NCBI GenBank assembly: GCA_900318035.1
Contig: ONJC01000017.1
Location: 1-64,000, forward strand
Direction of reading: 5' to 3'
From: an uncultured Methanobrevibacter sp.
GTDB taxonomy: Archaea > Methanobacteriota > Methanobacteria > Methanobacteriales > Methanobacteriaceae
Length of the DNA: 64,000 nt
The notes beneath the pieces are model-generated. The model was given only the letters and a program-made list of their open reading frames with translations. It was not told the DNA's origin and ran no database searches. Both the position numbers and the translations under genes were made by a program. Positions 49,418 through 58,585 of the stretch are shown one piece after another; position 1 is the first letter of the stretch; each line of letters starts with the position of its first letter.

Positions 49418-50255
49418 ACCAATCACCAATAAAATAATTCATCAAGACATTATAATAGTCAAAATCCCATTTATAAACAATACTACCATAAACTATCAAA
49501 TTATTCTCAAAAACCGAATATTAACAGGACTCTGCCCCAATTCACAATTCACTCAACCAATAGACATTAAAACATATAGTTAAGATGAACTTGTTTAAAG
49601 CAGATGATTCATAATTCATGTTTTTGAGAGTTTATTTCATTTATATTCAAGTTTTTATCAATGACCCTCTAGACCATCAATAAGATCCTTAACCTTTTTT
49701 AACAAGAATAGGCTGTTACTGATTTAGTTTCTTCGGATTGCTGTTAATAATTAAAATTTTTTGATTAAATTATTATATGTCTGTTAAATCCAATGAATCA
49801 AGTTGCCCAATCAATCATTAATTTCTTCATCAAATTTCGAGAAGATAATATATCAAAGGGTTCTGTAACAGACAATGCCAATTTTAAGTTATATTGTGTA
49901 ATTTTCGAGATACTATTCCTATTCTTAATATATATTTTTCATTTTTATCTTTTAAATATTATGTAATCATCACTTTTTATTAAAATTTCTATATTTTCAA
50001 TTATAGCCACATCCCTCCCAATTTTCAACTCTGAGAAACTGCTTTAAATTTTCAATTTTAATTGCAGTCAATTTTTTCTTTTGGAATTAATTGCAATGGA
50101 CATCCACTCTTCTTTTTTTAGTAATCTGTTAAATTTTGAGAGAATTAACTCTTTGATTATATGCTTATTATTATCCCAACATGAGACTTTATTCATTTTA
50201 AACCCCAAATAAATAAATATTAATGACGAATACATAATAATAATGGAATGATAAA
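49418..50255. other. 838-bp accessory intergenic region between NRPS and papain-type adhesin
   Basis: Very A/T-rich and divergent between two large accessory genes. No tRNA, insertion sequence or strong repeat is visible. A 42-codon open frame on the reverse strand (50068-50196) begins with MNKVSCWDNNKHIIKELILS and is followed in another frame by more protein-like sequence, so it may be the remains of a lost gene; support is weak. The region must hold the promoters of the NRPS-MATE unit (left) and of the adhesin (right). Confidence 0.35.
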
Positions 50256-53200
50256 ATGATAAAAAATAAATATTTTCTTATAATAATTCTAATATTATTA
50301 TTGTTTATTATCCCAGTTACGAGCGCAAACAATAATAATACTGATTTAAGTGAAATTAACATCGAAAATACGATTTCTGACAATAATATTCTAAATGAAA
50401 AGATTGGCAACACTGTAGACATCTTATCTGTTGACACCCCTCATAAAGAATTGACAGATGATGACCTTAAAAATGATTCAAGCATTTACTTGAAAAATGG
50501 AGAATATGACTATAAACAGGAATATGAACACCGAAACATTACATTTATTGGTGAAGACACATCAAAAACTATCATCAACGGTAACGGAAGCACCATTTAT
50601 ATAACAGAATTTGTATCGTTCAGCAATCTTACCCTGAAAAACATCAAAATCCATGCTCCTGAAAACATGACCTTATCTAATGTCATTTTCAAAGATTTCA
50701 AATATAACTACTCTGAAGACTTCCCAACAGGAATGATTTACAACGGATACCATGACAGCAGCAATATCAATCTGATGAATTGTACATTTTACAATAACAC
50801 CATTTTAGATGCAGGCATCTTAGAAGCATATTACAGCACAGTGAATATTAAAGACTCAAAAATCATTGACAACGAAAATGTCGAATCTGATGAATATATA
50901 ACTTATGGAATAATTTATGTATCCGAATCAAAGCTCAACATTTCAAACTGCGAATTTATCAACAACAAAGTAGGATCTGTTTCTGGAGTGTTGACTTGCG
51001 AAAAATCCCCAATCAATATAGCAGATTCCAACTTTGTGAACAATACCGCAAAAAGCACCCCCTGTATTCGTGTAAATAAGGCTGATGCTTCAATTGATGG
51101 CTGTGAATTCATTAACAATACCGGCACATCCAGTTATGGATCCGTCTATATGAGTAGAGGAAATCTTAACATATCCAATTGTGAATTTATAAACAATTCT
51201 GCCGGGAAAAGGGGAGGATCAATATATTATACAACTTACAGCCTTTTAAATTTCACTGTTGACAATTGTACCTTTTATGATTCAAAAGCAAATCAAACTG
51301 GAGGATCCATTTATATCTCTTGTGGAAACATCAATATCAACAATTGTAAGTTTTATAATTCCCGAGCCAATAATGGAGGTGCAATATTATTTGAAAATTT
51401 ATTTAAAGATCCTTCTCAAATAAAAATCACCTCAACTGAGTTTATCAATTGCTCTTCAACATCAAGAGGCGGAGCAATATACTGTAGTGATTCAGATTCA
51501 TTCAATGGATTTAATTTATCAATAGTTAATGCTAAATCAAAATATGGAGCAGGAATATTAATCAACAATTGTAATTCAACATTCAATAATCTGACTATAA
51601 CAAATTCATCAAGCCTCATTGGAGCTTATTTCCACCAAAAGGGTAATTTAAAGTTAATAAACTCATTAATCTCCTCAAATACTGGTAATTTTGGATCTGC
51701 AATATATCTAACAGATATGTATAACATACTAATTGAAAACAATACCTTCAAGAACAATAATGCCAACGGTTATGGCAGCGCAATTTATATCGTTTCCAAA
51801 TCAACTCAAGATTTTTCAAAAAATAATTATGAGAATAATTCAGCGAAAGAAAATAAAACCGTATATGTCAATTACATTTCATATAATCAGGATAATCTAA
51901 TAATTACCAGCAGAAATTACACATTTTTCATAGGCAATTATACCGATGCAGATTACATCCCCTCATATTACAATTTAGCTGACTTAAATCAGACCACTTC
52001 CGTTAAGGACCAGATGGATGAAGGTAACTGTTGGGCTTTTGCAGCAATTGGAGGATTAGAGTCAAATGTTTTAAAAGCACATAATTTATTACTGGACCTT
52101 TCAGAAAACAACATGAAAAACATTGCAAGTAACACATCACCATTCGGCTGGATTTATGAACCAAATTATGGAGGATATCCATATACACACATAGGTTACC
52201 TTGTAAGCTGGTTAGGTCCCGTTTTGGAAGAGGATGATCCGTATATAGAGATTAGTCGATATTCAAATTTGTTTGATAGTGTATTGCACGTCCAGAATAT
52301 TTTAAACATTAAAAGAGATAAATTCACAGATAATGATGAAATCAAAAAAGCGATAATGAAATATGGAGGAGTAGTATCCCCTATCTATTCAACAAATTCT
52401 GTTAAGCAGTATTACAATGAATCCATTTATTCCAATCATGAAATTGTTATTGTAGGTTGGAATGACACAATGGAAATACCTAATGCTCCCGGACTGGGCG
52501 CATGGATTTGTAAAAACAGTTGGGGCTCTGAGTGGGGAGAAGACGGCTATTTCTATGTTTCATATTATGATACCTCCTGCCCTTCAAAATCAGACTTTTT
52601 AGGCGCATCCGTAATCATATTCAACAGTACAATAAAATACGAGAAAAATTATCAGTACGACCAGGCACAAACTGATTTCATCAATACCCCAAATGATACA
52701 GTATGGTATAAAAACAGATTCAATGCAACCAACAATGAACTTTTAGCAGGAGTATCCACATATTTCAAGGAAGATAGCTTTTGGAATTTATCAGTTTATG
52801 TCAACAATGCTTTAAAATTAAGTAAATCAGGATTTTCAAAATCTGGATACTGGACAATTGAACTCGGAAAGGTCATCCCATTGGAAATTGGTGATGTATT
52901 TGAAATAGAATTCCAAATCAATCACAATAATGCCAGCGTCCCTATCTGTGAAGAGACAATATACGTCAATAAATTTTACAGCGAAAACACCTCATTTATA
53001 AGCTTTGACGGTGAAAACTGGACTGACCTCTATGATTATAACTGGAATAACGAAGGAGAAAACGCCTTACAGGTAGCATGCATCAAAGCATTCACAGTGC
53101 TTAACAATGAAACATTCACAATGCTTACCCATCAAATCGAAAACCATGAAAATTATCTTGAATTAACAAATGATTATACATATACAGATCTCGATGAAAA

Positions 53201-55115
53201 ATTTGTAAATGGAATCATAATCAGCAAAGACAATTTCACAATTGACGGACAAGGACACACCATCGACGGAGCGGGACTTGCAAGAATATTCAATATTACA
53301 GCAAACAATGTCACCCTGAAAAATATCAATTTCATTAACGGTAATGCATCTTATGGAGGAGCCATATTTTGGGATAGTGGAACTGAAGGAAAAATAATAG
53401 AATCCACATTTAAAAACAACAACGTAATAGGAAGAGGAGGCGCAATAGAAATAGTCAATGCAAGCAACTGCGAAATCAAAGACTGCACATTCAACAACAA
53501 CAATGCAAACAGATCCGCAGGAGCAATATACGTAAATAACTGCACATACATCACCATAGACAATTCCAAATTCGAAAACAACCAAGTAAAACACTCAGGA
53601 GGAGCAATCTACTTCAACGGCAACAACGGAATAATAACCAACTCCAACTTCACAAACAACAAAGCCCGCTACAATGGCGCAACATGCATAAACGGTGAAA
53701 ACGGAAACGTAATCAACTGCAAATTCACCAACAATACCGCAACAGAAAGCGCAGGCGCATTAGGATGGGAAAGAAAAGGTAACGGAAACATTGAAAAATG
53801 CACATTCATAAATAACACCGCACCAAAAGGAGGCGCAATATACCAAAACAGCGCAACCAACGTTACCATAACAAATTCAATATTCGAAAGCAACACAGCA
53901 AACGAAGACGGAGGAGCCATATACTGGGACAACGCAACCAACGGAAAAATTATTGGTTCAACATTTAAAAACAACAACGTAATAGGAAGAGGAGGCGCAA
54001 TAGAAATAGTCAATGCAAGCAACTGCGAAATCAAAGACTGCGCATTTGACAACAACAGTGCAACATATGGTGGAGCAATACACAATGACGGTGAAACAAA
54101 TATAAACAACAGTAAATTTACTGAAAATAATGCAACTGAAGGTAAATCAATTAAAACCGAAAGAGATATGACAATCAGCAATTCTGAATTCATCAACAAT
54201 GGTGAAAACTGCATTGATCTTAACCCAGATGCCAAAATAACTTTAAATAACGTTACAAGTGATGTTCCATTGGTAAACGATACAATAAGCATGGAAATTC
54301 TTGAGGCTAAAGATGTTGTTTACGGCACTGACGTCAACATTAAAGTTCAGGTAAACAGCAGCGCCATATCCCCATTGAACGGCGGTAAAGTTGTTGTTAA
54401 TGTTAATGGTGTTGAATATGATGAAGATGTAAAAGATGGAATCGCAACACTTGTTATTCCTAAATTAAATGCTGGAACTTACAATGCAAATGTTACATAC
54501 ATTGACAATAACATTTCAAGAGCAGAAATTCCTGTTAATTTCACTGTAAATAAAAAAGACATTGCAATTAATGCAAAAAATGCAGCATACATCATCAACT
54601 ACGGTGGAACCTACAAAGTGAGTTTCACAAATGTAACTGACAATGATAGAGTAACATTTACCTTTAACGGCAAAAAAATTGGAACTTTCACCATCAAAAA
54701 CAAAGCTGCTTCAATAAAATTAACTGCAAAAATCCTAAAAACTGCAAAAGCCGGTAAAAAGAAAATGGTTATTAAAATTGGAAATAAAAACTACAGTCCA
54801 ATAAGTAAAACCGTTAAAATTACCATCAAGAAGGAGAAAACAAAAATAACCGCTAAAGCAAAAACATTCAAAAGAACTGTAAAAACCAAAAAATACACAA
54901 TAACCTTAAAAAACAGCAAAAAAGCAATGAAAAAAGCAAAAGTTTACTTAAAAGTTAAAGGTAAAACATACAAAGCCAAAACCAACAGCAAAGGTAAGGC
55001 AACATTTAAAATTACCAAACTAACTAAAAAAGGAACTTACAAAGCATTTATTAAATATAAAGGAAACAGTTACTACAAAAAAGCAACCAAAAACATTAAA
55101 ATTAAAATCAAGTAG
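50256..55115 (+). CDS. Adhesin-like protein with an embedded papain-like cysteine protease
   Basis: 1619 residues. Order: signal peptide (1-24), beta-helix repeats (about 60-560), a C1A papain-like peptidase (about 570-790), a linked beta-rich module (about 800-950, lectin-like in related proteins), a second beta-helix (about 985-1330), Ig-like modules and the basic C-terminal module shared with the protein at 11514. The catalytic set is complete: Gln586, Cys592 in GNCWAFA, His728 in SNHEIVIVGW and Asn754 in CKNSWGSEWG. It is exported, so it should act outside the cell on host, microbial or its own proteins; substrate unknown. An 81-bp exact repeat lies in the second helix. Confidence 0.9.
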   Translation: MIKNKYFLIIILILLLFIIPVTSANNNNTDLSEINIENTISDNNILNEKIGNTVDILSVDTPHKELTDDDLKNDSSIYLKNGEYDYKQEYEHRNITFIGEDTSKTIINGNGSTIYITEFVSFSNLTLKNIKIHAPENMTLSNVIFKDFKYNYSEDFPTGMIYNGYHDSSNINLMNCTFYNNTILDAGILEAYYSTVNIKDSKIIDNENVESDEYITYGIIYVSESKLNISNCEFINNKVGSVSGVLTCEKSPINIADSNFVNNTAKSTPCIRVNKADASIDGCEFINNTGTSSYGSVYMSRGNLNISNCEFINNSAGKRGGSIYYTTYSLLNFTVDNCTFYDSKANQTGGSIYISCGNININNCKFYNSRANNGGAILFENLFKDPSQIKITSTEFINCSSTSRGGAIYCSDSDSFNGFNLSIVNAKSKYGAGILINNCNSTFNNLTITNSSSLIGAYFHQKGNLKLINSLISSNTGNFGSAIYLTDMYNILIENNTFKNNNANGYGSAIYIVSKSTQDFSKNNYENNSAKENKTVYVNYISYNQDNLIITSRNYTFFIGNYTDADYIPSYYNLADLNQTTSVKDQMDEGNCWAFAAIGGLESNVLKAHNLLLDLSENNMKNIASNTSPFGWIYEPNYGGYPYTHIGYLVSWLGPVLEEDDPYIEISRYSNLFDSVLHVQNILNIKRDKFTDNDEIKKAIMKYGGVVSPIYSTNSVKQYYNESIYSNHEIVIVGWNDTMEIPNAPGLGAWICKNSWGSEWGEDGYFYVSYYDTSCPSKSDFLGASVIIFNSTIKYEKNYQYDQAQTDFINTPNDTVWYKNRFNATNNELLAGVSTYFKEDSFWNLSVYVNNALKLSKSGFSKSGYWTIELGKVIPLEIGDVFEIEFQINHNNASVPICEETIYVNKFYSENTSFISFDGENWTDLYDYNWNNEGENALQVACIKAFTVLNNETFTMLTHQIENHENYLELTNDYTYTDLDEKFVNGIIISKDNFTIDGQGHTIDGAGLARIFNITANNVTLKNINFINGNASYGGAIFWDSGTEGKIIESTFKNNNVIGRGGAIEIVNASNCEIKDCTFNNNNANRSAGAIYVNNCTYITIDNSKFENNQVKHSGGAIYFNGNNGIITNSNFTNNKARYNGATCINGENGNVINCKFTNNTATESAGALGWERKGNGNIEKCTFINNTAPKGGAIYQNSATNVTITNSIFESNTANEDGGAIYWDNATNGKIIGSTFKNNNVIGRGGAIEIVNASNCEIKDCAFDNNSATYGGAIHNDGETNINNSKFTENNATEGKSIKTERDMTISNSEFINNGENCIDLNPDAKITLNNVTSDVPLVNDTISMEILEAKDVVYGTDVNIKVQVNSSAISPLNGGKVVVNVNGVEYDEDVKDGIATLVIPKLNAGTYNANVTYIDNNISRAEIPVNFTVNKKDIAINAKNAAYIINYGGTYKVSFTNVTDNDRVTFTFNGKKIGTFTIKNKAASIKLTAKILKTAKAGKKKMVIKIGNKNYSPISKTVKITIKKEKTKITAKAKTFKRTVKTKKYTITLKNSKKAMKKAKVYLKVKGKTYKAKTNSKGKATFKITKLTKKGTYKAFIKYKGNSYYKKATKNIKIKIK
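53406..53486 (+). repeat. 81-bp exact direct repeat, copy 1
   Basis: Identical over 81 bp to 53961-54041 in the same gene and frame. It encodes a whole beta-helix turn including NNNVIGRGGAIEIVNASN. Identity at third codon positions points to recent duplication or gene conversion, since other turns of this helix differ strongly. Confidence 0.85.
53961..54041 (+). repeat. 81-bp exact direct repeat, copy 2
   Basis: Second copy of the repeat at 53406-53486, 555 bp away (185 codons), so recombination between copies would remove or add an exact number of codons. Confidence 0.85.
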
Positions 55116-55149
55116 ATGCAACACTCTCATCTACTCTTCTTCTTTTTTT
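55111..55149 (+). terminator. Hairpin terminator after the papain-type adhesin
   Basis: AGTAGATG (55111-55118) pairs with CATCTACT (55128-55135), followed by a T-rich run with eight T. The stem includes the stop codon of the adhesin. Confidence 0.6.
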
Positions 55150-55425
55150 CTAGTGCAGAAGCAATTATCTTCATGGATGATTTTCTTGGAGAACATGAAA
55201 TAACTGTAGAATTCACAGATAGTGAAGGAAAAACCAACAATTATAAAGAAAAAATAATAGTGGAATAATTTTTCACTATTATCAATTATTTTTTAAGGAG
55301 TTTGCCTATAATCCAGATTATCGACAAGCAAAAACAAAAAAATACGCAATACCTCAAAAACAGCAAAAACAAATCAATGAAAAAAAGCAAAAGAAAAACT
55401 AACAAATTTTTTAATTATCCCAAAT
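55142..55425 (+). pseudogene. Decayed fragments of an adhesin C terminus
   Basis: The stretch 55152-55268 is open without a supported start and reads as a beta-sandwich end (GEHEITVEFTDSEGKTNNYK...KIIVE, then stop). Farther on, about 55310-55360 reads AYNPDYRQAKTKKYAI in one frame, and about 55350-55415 reads LKNSKNKSMKKSKRKTN in another frame, matching in order the basic end module of the neighbouring adhesins (TKKYTI, LKNSK, KAMKKAK). About 2 nt are missing between the two parts. These pieces are best read as remains of a duplicated adhesin. The frame 55302-55508 over the same sequence is therefore not a real gene. Confidence 0.6.
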
Positions 55426-55491
55426 TAAAAAGATTAAAGATTATATATTTTTTATCCAAACAACAATATCCCATAGCAATTACATTTTTAA

Positions 55492-56651
55492 TCACAATTT
55501 GTTTTTAATATCATCCAATTGCTGTTCCAGGACATCGACTTTATCTTTATAGTCTTTTAATTCTTTTTCTGATTCCTCTGCCCTATTTTTATACTCCTTT
55601 AATTCCCGGGATATTTCTATTATCCTATCAGTGTTTATGTCAATTATATCACTATTGACTGAGATTTTATCAGCATTTGCATCAACAGCTTTTTTTAACT
55701 CCTCCCCAGTTATTTCCTCTTTTTTCTCACCTAAAAACATGGTGAATAGCAACATTCCAAGAACGGCTGCAAATGTCATTGGAGCATAAACGGCATTAGC
55801 TATAAATAGCCCTTCCGGCCAAGGAGTCAACACACATACAATCCACATCTCAAATCCGCAGAACAAAAACATCAGAAGTGCCGCTTTGTATGGCTTTAAG
55901 AATTCACCATTGTTCCACCTATTAATGAGGCTTCCAATAATACCTGCCAGTATTGTTGCAACACAACATGCCAAAGCAGTAGGGCCTCCCATGTTGTATC
56001 TACAAATTCCAGATATTAATCCTACAGGTATTCCAACATATGGCCCTCCAAGCAATGCAGATATCATTACAATCAATCCTCTTGAATTGGCAGGAACCCC
56101 ATAACATCCATGGTGAAATATGATGCGAGAACTCCAAGAATGCTGCAAATTATAACCTGGCCGATTATAGTTTTAAGAGAACGGTCACCTTTAACTAATG
56201 ATTTAAAGCTTTTCGATTTAGTGGCCACATATGTTATAATCAAAACCACAGACAGCATTTTAAACATTTCTATAAATGGAGCCCATAATGATTCCCCTTG
56301 ATTGGATCTGTTAAAATAAGAAATAGTAAGACTCAACAAACCAGTAATGATTAGATAACCTATTTCATAAACTGATCCATGCTCCCGTACGTCATGTTTC
56401 GCAAGCCTAGACGAAATAAAACCAAAAATGATAATTGCTGAGAGGATTGTAAAAACGTCATGGACGGCTGACGGATTTATCTTATTAACACTAACCATAT
56501 AACCAAATAAATTAAAATAGAAACAAATATTGAAAAATAATAATATCATAAACAATATTACAATTTCCTTATCTTCCATGAGTTTGTTTTTAATGTCAGC
56601 TAACATATTATCTAAAAATAAAACATTTAATAAAATGTAGAAATTTTTCAA
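55492..56651 (-). pseudogene. LytS-type five-transmembrane receptor, frame broken at a G run
   Basis: Two overlapping frames make one protein. The first (56651 down to 56073) has an N-terminal membrane part and ends abnormally after MDVMG. The second (open to 55492) continues with VPANSRGLIVMISALLGGPYVGIPVGLISGICRY, the core signature of the 5TM-LYT receptor family, more membrane segments and a C-terminal coiled coil (about 70 residues). One additional G in the GGGG run near 56097-56100 joins them into about 386 residues. The protein would have no kinase, GGDEF or other output domain, only the coiled coil. LytS relatives sense cell wall state or metabolites. The start may be internal, near 56606. 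Confidence 0.65.
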
Positions 56652-56685
56652 AATTATTTTTATCGGTTAATTGTAATAAATTTAT

Positions 56686-56937
56686 TTATATGTAAGATTT
56701 AATTTTGTAAATTAGCACTGAAAGCCCAAAAATAATAACGGGCATAATTACATCCATTACTATTTCAATTGAATTTGGATTGCAAAATAATTCTTCAAGT
56801 CCAAATACCCAAACACCAATTAAAAAAAAATATGATTGATAAACCGTAAAAGAATACATCTTAAAAAAAGTAAAACAGATTAATTTCATCAATTTTTTAT
56901 TTTTTAAATCATCACAAAAAACATGAAGAAAAACCAC
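56686..56937 (-). CDS. Possible small membrane protein
   Basis: 83 residues at most; an internal ATG would give 67. Two hydrophobic segments (about 31-47 and 61-78) and a charged tail are seen, with no known family. It lies just upstream of the receptor on the same strand. No ribosome binding site is evident and A/T-rich DNA can give such frames by chance, so reality is uncertain. Confidence 0.3.
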   Translation of the reverse strand: MVFLHVFCDDLKNKKLMKLICFTFFKMYSFTVYQSYFFLIGVWVFGLEELFCNPNSIEIVMDVIMPVIIFGLSVLIYKIKSYI

Positions 56938-57927
56938 TTAATTTCCAAATTCAAAATAAAAATCAAAAACTTCATATAGATTTAATTTTTTATGGCTTTG
57001 AAAAAATGAAAGAAAATTAATTAATAACCCCAAAAGTATACTCCTAATACTCCAATAAATATCAACACTTGAGAAATTGCATGATGAAAAACATTCAAAA
57101 ATATTATCAACCATAACAAATAATCAGTGATGCAACAACAGAAACATTCAAAACCCAAAGCATATCAAATCCCAAATCAAAAACCGCCCAATATCAAAAG
57201 AGATATTAAGATAAATTTTTTAAAAATAACCAAATCCCAAAACAAGACCACCACAAAAAAGACAATAATACGTACCTATACAAGAAAAATTATTGAAAAA
57301 AATCACCCAATATTTGAGCGATAATCAACTAAAAAATTAGTCTGAGGAATATAAAATATTACTACAAAATTCGCCAAAAAGTATTACTTAGATACCTTTT
57401 TATACTATAAAATAAAATATAAAATATGCTAATGCAAATAAAATAAAAGTTCATCTAAGCGTCCTTTAGGTGGATTCACTCTATTAATCACTCCATTTAA
57501 CTAAAACCTAAAGGCATGAACTTATTTTATGAAAAGACTCTTTTTTTAAAAAAAAATTTTCAAATATGATTTTGCTTATTTTATTTGAAAAAGTATTACT
57601 CCACAATGCTTACAATTCAATGAAAATATATGTTTGATACCTAAAGGTTATATGATTTAATTCTATATATCAAAAACAATATTGCACTGAAAATCAAATC
57701 ATGATTTGAAAATCAATTATACAGCGACGAAATTAAATGAAAAAAAGGAATCTCATAAAAATCAAATTTTACCGAAAAATGATGGTGTTCAAACCTACGT
57801 TTATTTTAATTATAGCCATCATTAAATATATGATAGCTGAAGTTCCATTAAAATAAAATAACGTCCCTATAATATAAAGCAATTGAATGTAAAAATAATG
57901 CTTTTAATAAAAGGAGATATAGATAAG
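56938..57927. other. 990-bp non-coding region holding an RNA candidate and repeated 12-mers
   Basis: No credible gene: the frame at 57127-57324 is low-complexity Lys/Asn/Thr/Gln sequence. The region carries TATTACT at 57358-57364, 57382-57388 and 57594-57600. The last two are within exact copies of AAAAGTATTACT (57377-57388 and 57589-57600), which bracket the RNA candidate at 57430-57547. ACCTAAAGG, part of that hairpin, recurs alone at 57640-57648. It marks the right end of the accessory block before coaBC. Confidence 0.4.
57430..57547 (+). ncRNA. Candidate structured non-coding RNA
   Basis: A long stem has 57438-57454 pairing with 57516-57530: AGTTCAT/ATGAACT, a 2-nt AA bulge, then eight further pairs. 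Stacked above it, CCTTTAGGT (57463-57471) pairs over 9 bp with ACCTAAAGG (57506-57514). An 8-nt one-sided internal loop CTAAGCGT (57455-57462) separates the stems and a 34-nt apical region with GGA/TCC pairing closes it. TTTTTATA near 57398-57405 is a suitable TATA box for a start near 57430, and T7 at 57541-57547 a suitable end. It matches no RNA family that I know; SRP RNA, RNase P RNA and tRNA are excluded by size and sequence. Alternatives are a mobile-element relic with inverted ends or a leader of a lost gene. Confidence 0.45.
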
Positions 57928-58585
57928 CTATAATTTTTTAGAAATTACCTCACATATTGTTTTTGCAATTTCTCTTTTTGAAGCTAAAGGAACAGATAAA
58001 ACATTATCATCTACAATCAAGACCTCATTATTGTCTGATCCGAAATGACACTCATTTTTTGAAATATCATTGGCAATAACCAAATCTGTACCCGCATCTG
58101 CAATCTGTTTTCTTGCACATCCGATAATTTCGTCACGGGAAATATTGAATTCAGCTTTAAATCCCACCAAAAAGATATCCGGATTGATTTTTTTAATTTG
58201 ACGGATTATTTTTGTAGTAGGCTTCAGATTTAAAAAAAGAGAACTGCTGGAATCAATTTTTTTATCGGATTTTTGCCTGAATTCAAAATCGGAAACTGCT
58301 GCGGTTGAAATAAATATATCATAATCTGAAATTAAACTTAAAACCACATCATTCATCTCTGAGCTGGTTTCAACATAAACAACATCAAAAACAGCAGGAA
58401 TATCAACACTGACATTAGCTACAATCAATTTTAAATCGGCACCACGAATGTATGCTTCCTTTGCAAGTTCAAGGCCCATCTTTCCGGAAGATTTATTTGT
58501 AATTCCCCTTACAGAATCGATAGGTTCATAAGTTCCGCCCAAACTTATTAAAACTTTTTTTCCTTTAATAGTATCAATCCTTTTT
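57928..58585 (-). CDS. coaB: Phosphopantothenate-cysteine ligase part of CoaBC (3' part, out of frame)
   Basis: The frame carries the complete CoaB domain: GKKVLISLGGTYEPIDSVRGITNKSSGKMG at its start, the ADLKLIVANVS strand, STAAVSDFEF and the KPTTKIIRQI segment, ending CEVISKKL. It joins CTP-activated phosphopantothenate to cysteine. The first possible start codon is a TTG at 58542, which would remove the first beta strand (KGKKVLIS). The frame is open back to 58586 and fits directly onto the coaC frame if one A is removed from the A5 run (58581-58585). So this is most likely the second half of a bifunctional coaBC gene. Confidence 0.85.

Noticed and set aside
50198..50437. 79-codon reverse-strand open frame upstream of and overlapping the papain-type adhesin
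   Set aside because: Opposite the signal peptide region of a real gene; the hydrophobic look is a mirror effect of A/T-rich codons.
53669..54292. 207-codon reverse-strand open frame with repetitive hydrophobic sequence
   Set aside because: It lies opposite the beta-helix repeats of the adhesin; its repeats mirror those of the coding strand.
55302..55508. 68-codon open frame after the papain-type adhesin
   Set aside because: It crosses adhesin remains in changing frames and starts at a TTG without spacing from its apparent ribosome site.
57127..57324. 65-codon open frame in the non-coding region
   Set aside because: Low-complexity Lys/Asn/Thr/Gln sequence in A-rich DNA, no ribosome binding site, no family.
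39861..57927. Insertion sequence or phage origin for the accessory island
   Set aside because: I found no transposase, integrase, attachment site or terminal repeats in this span.
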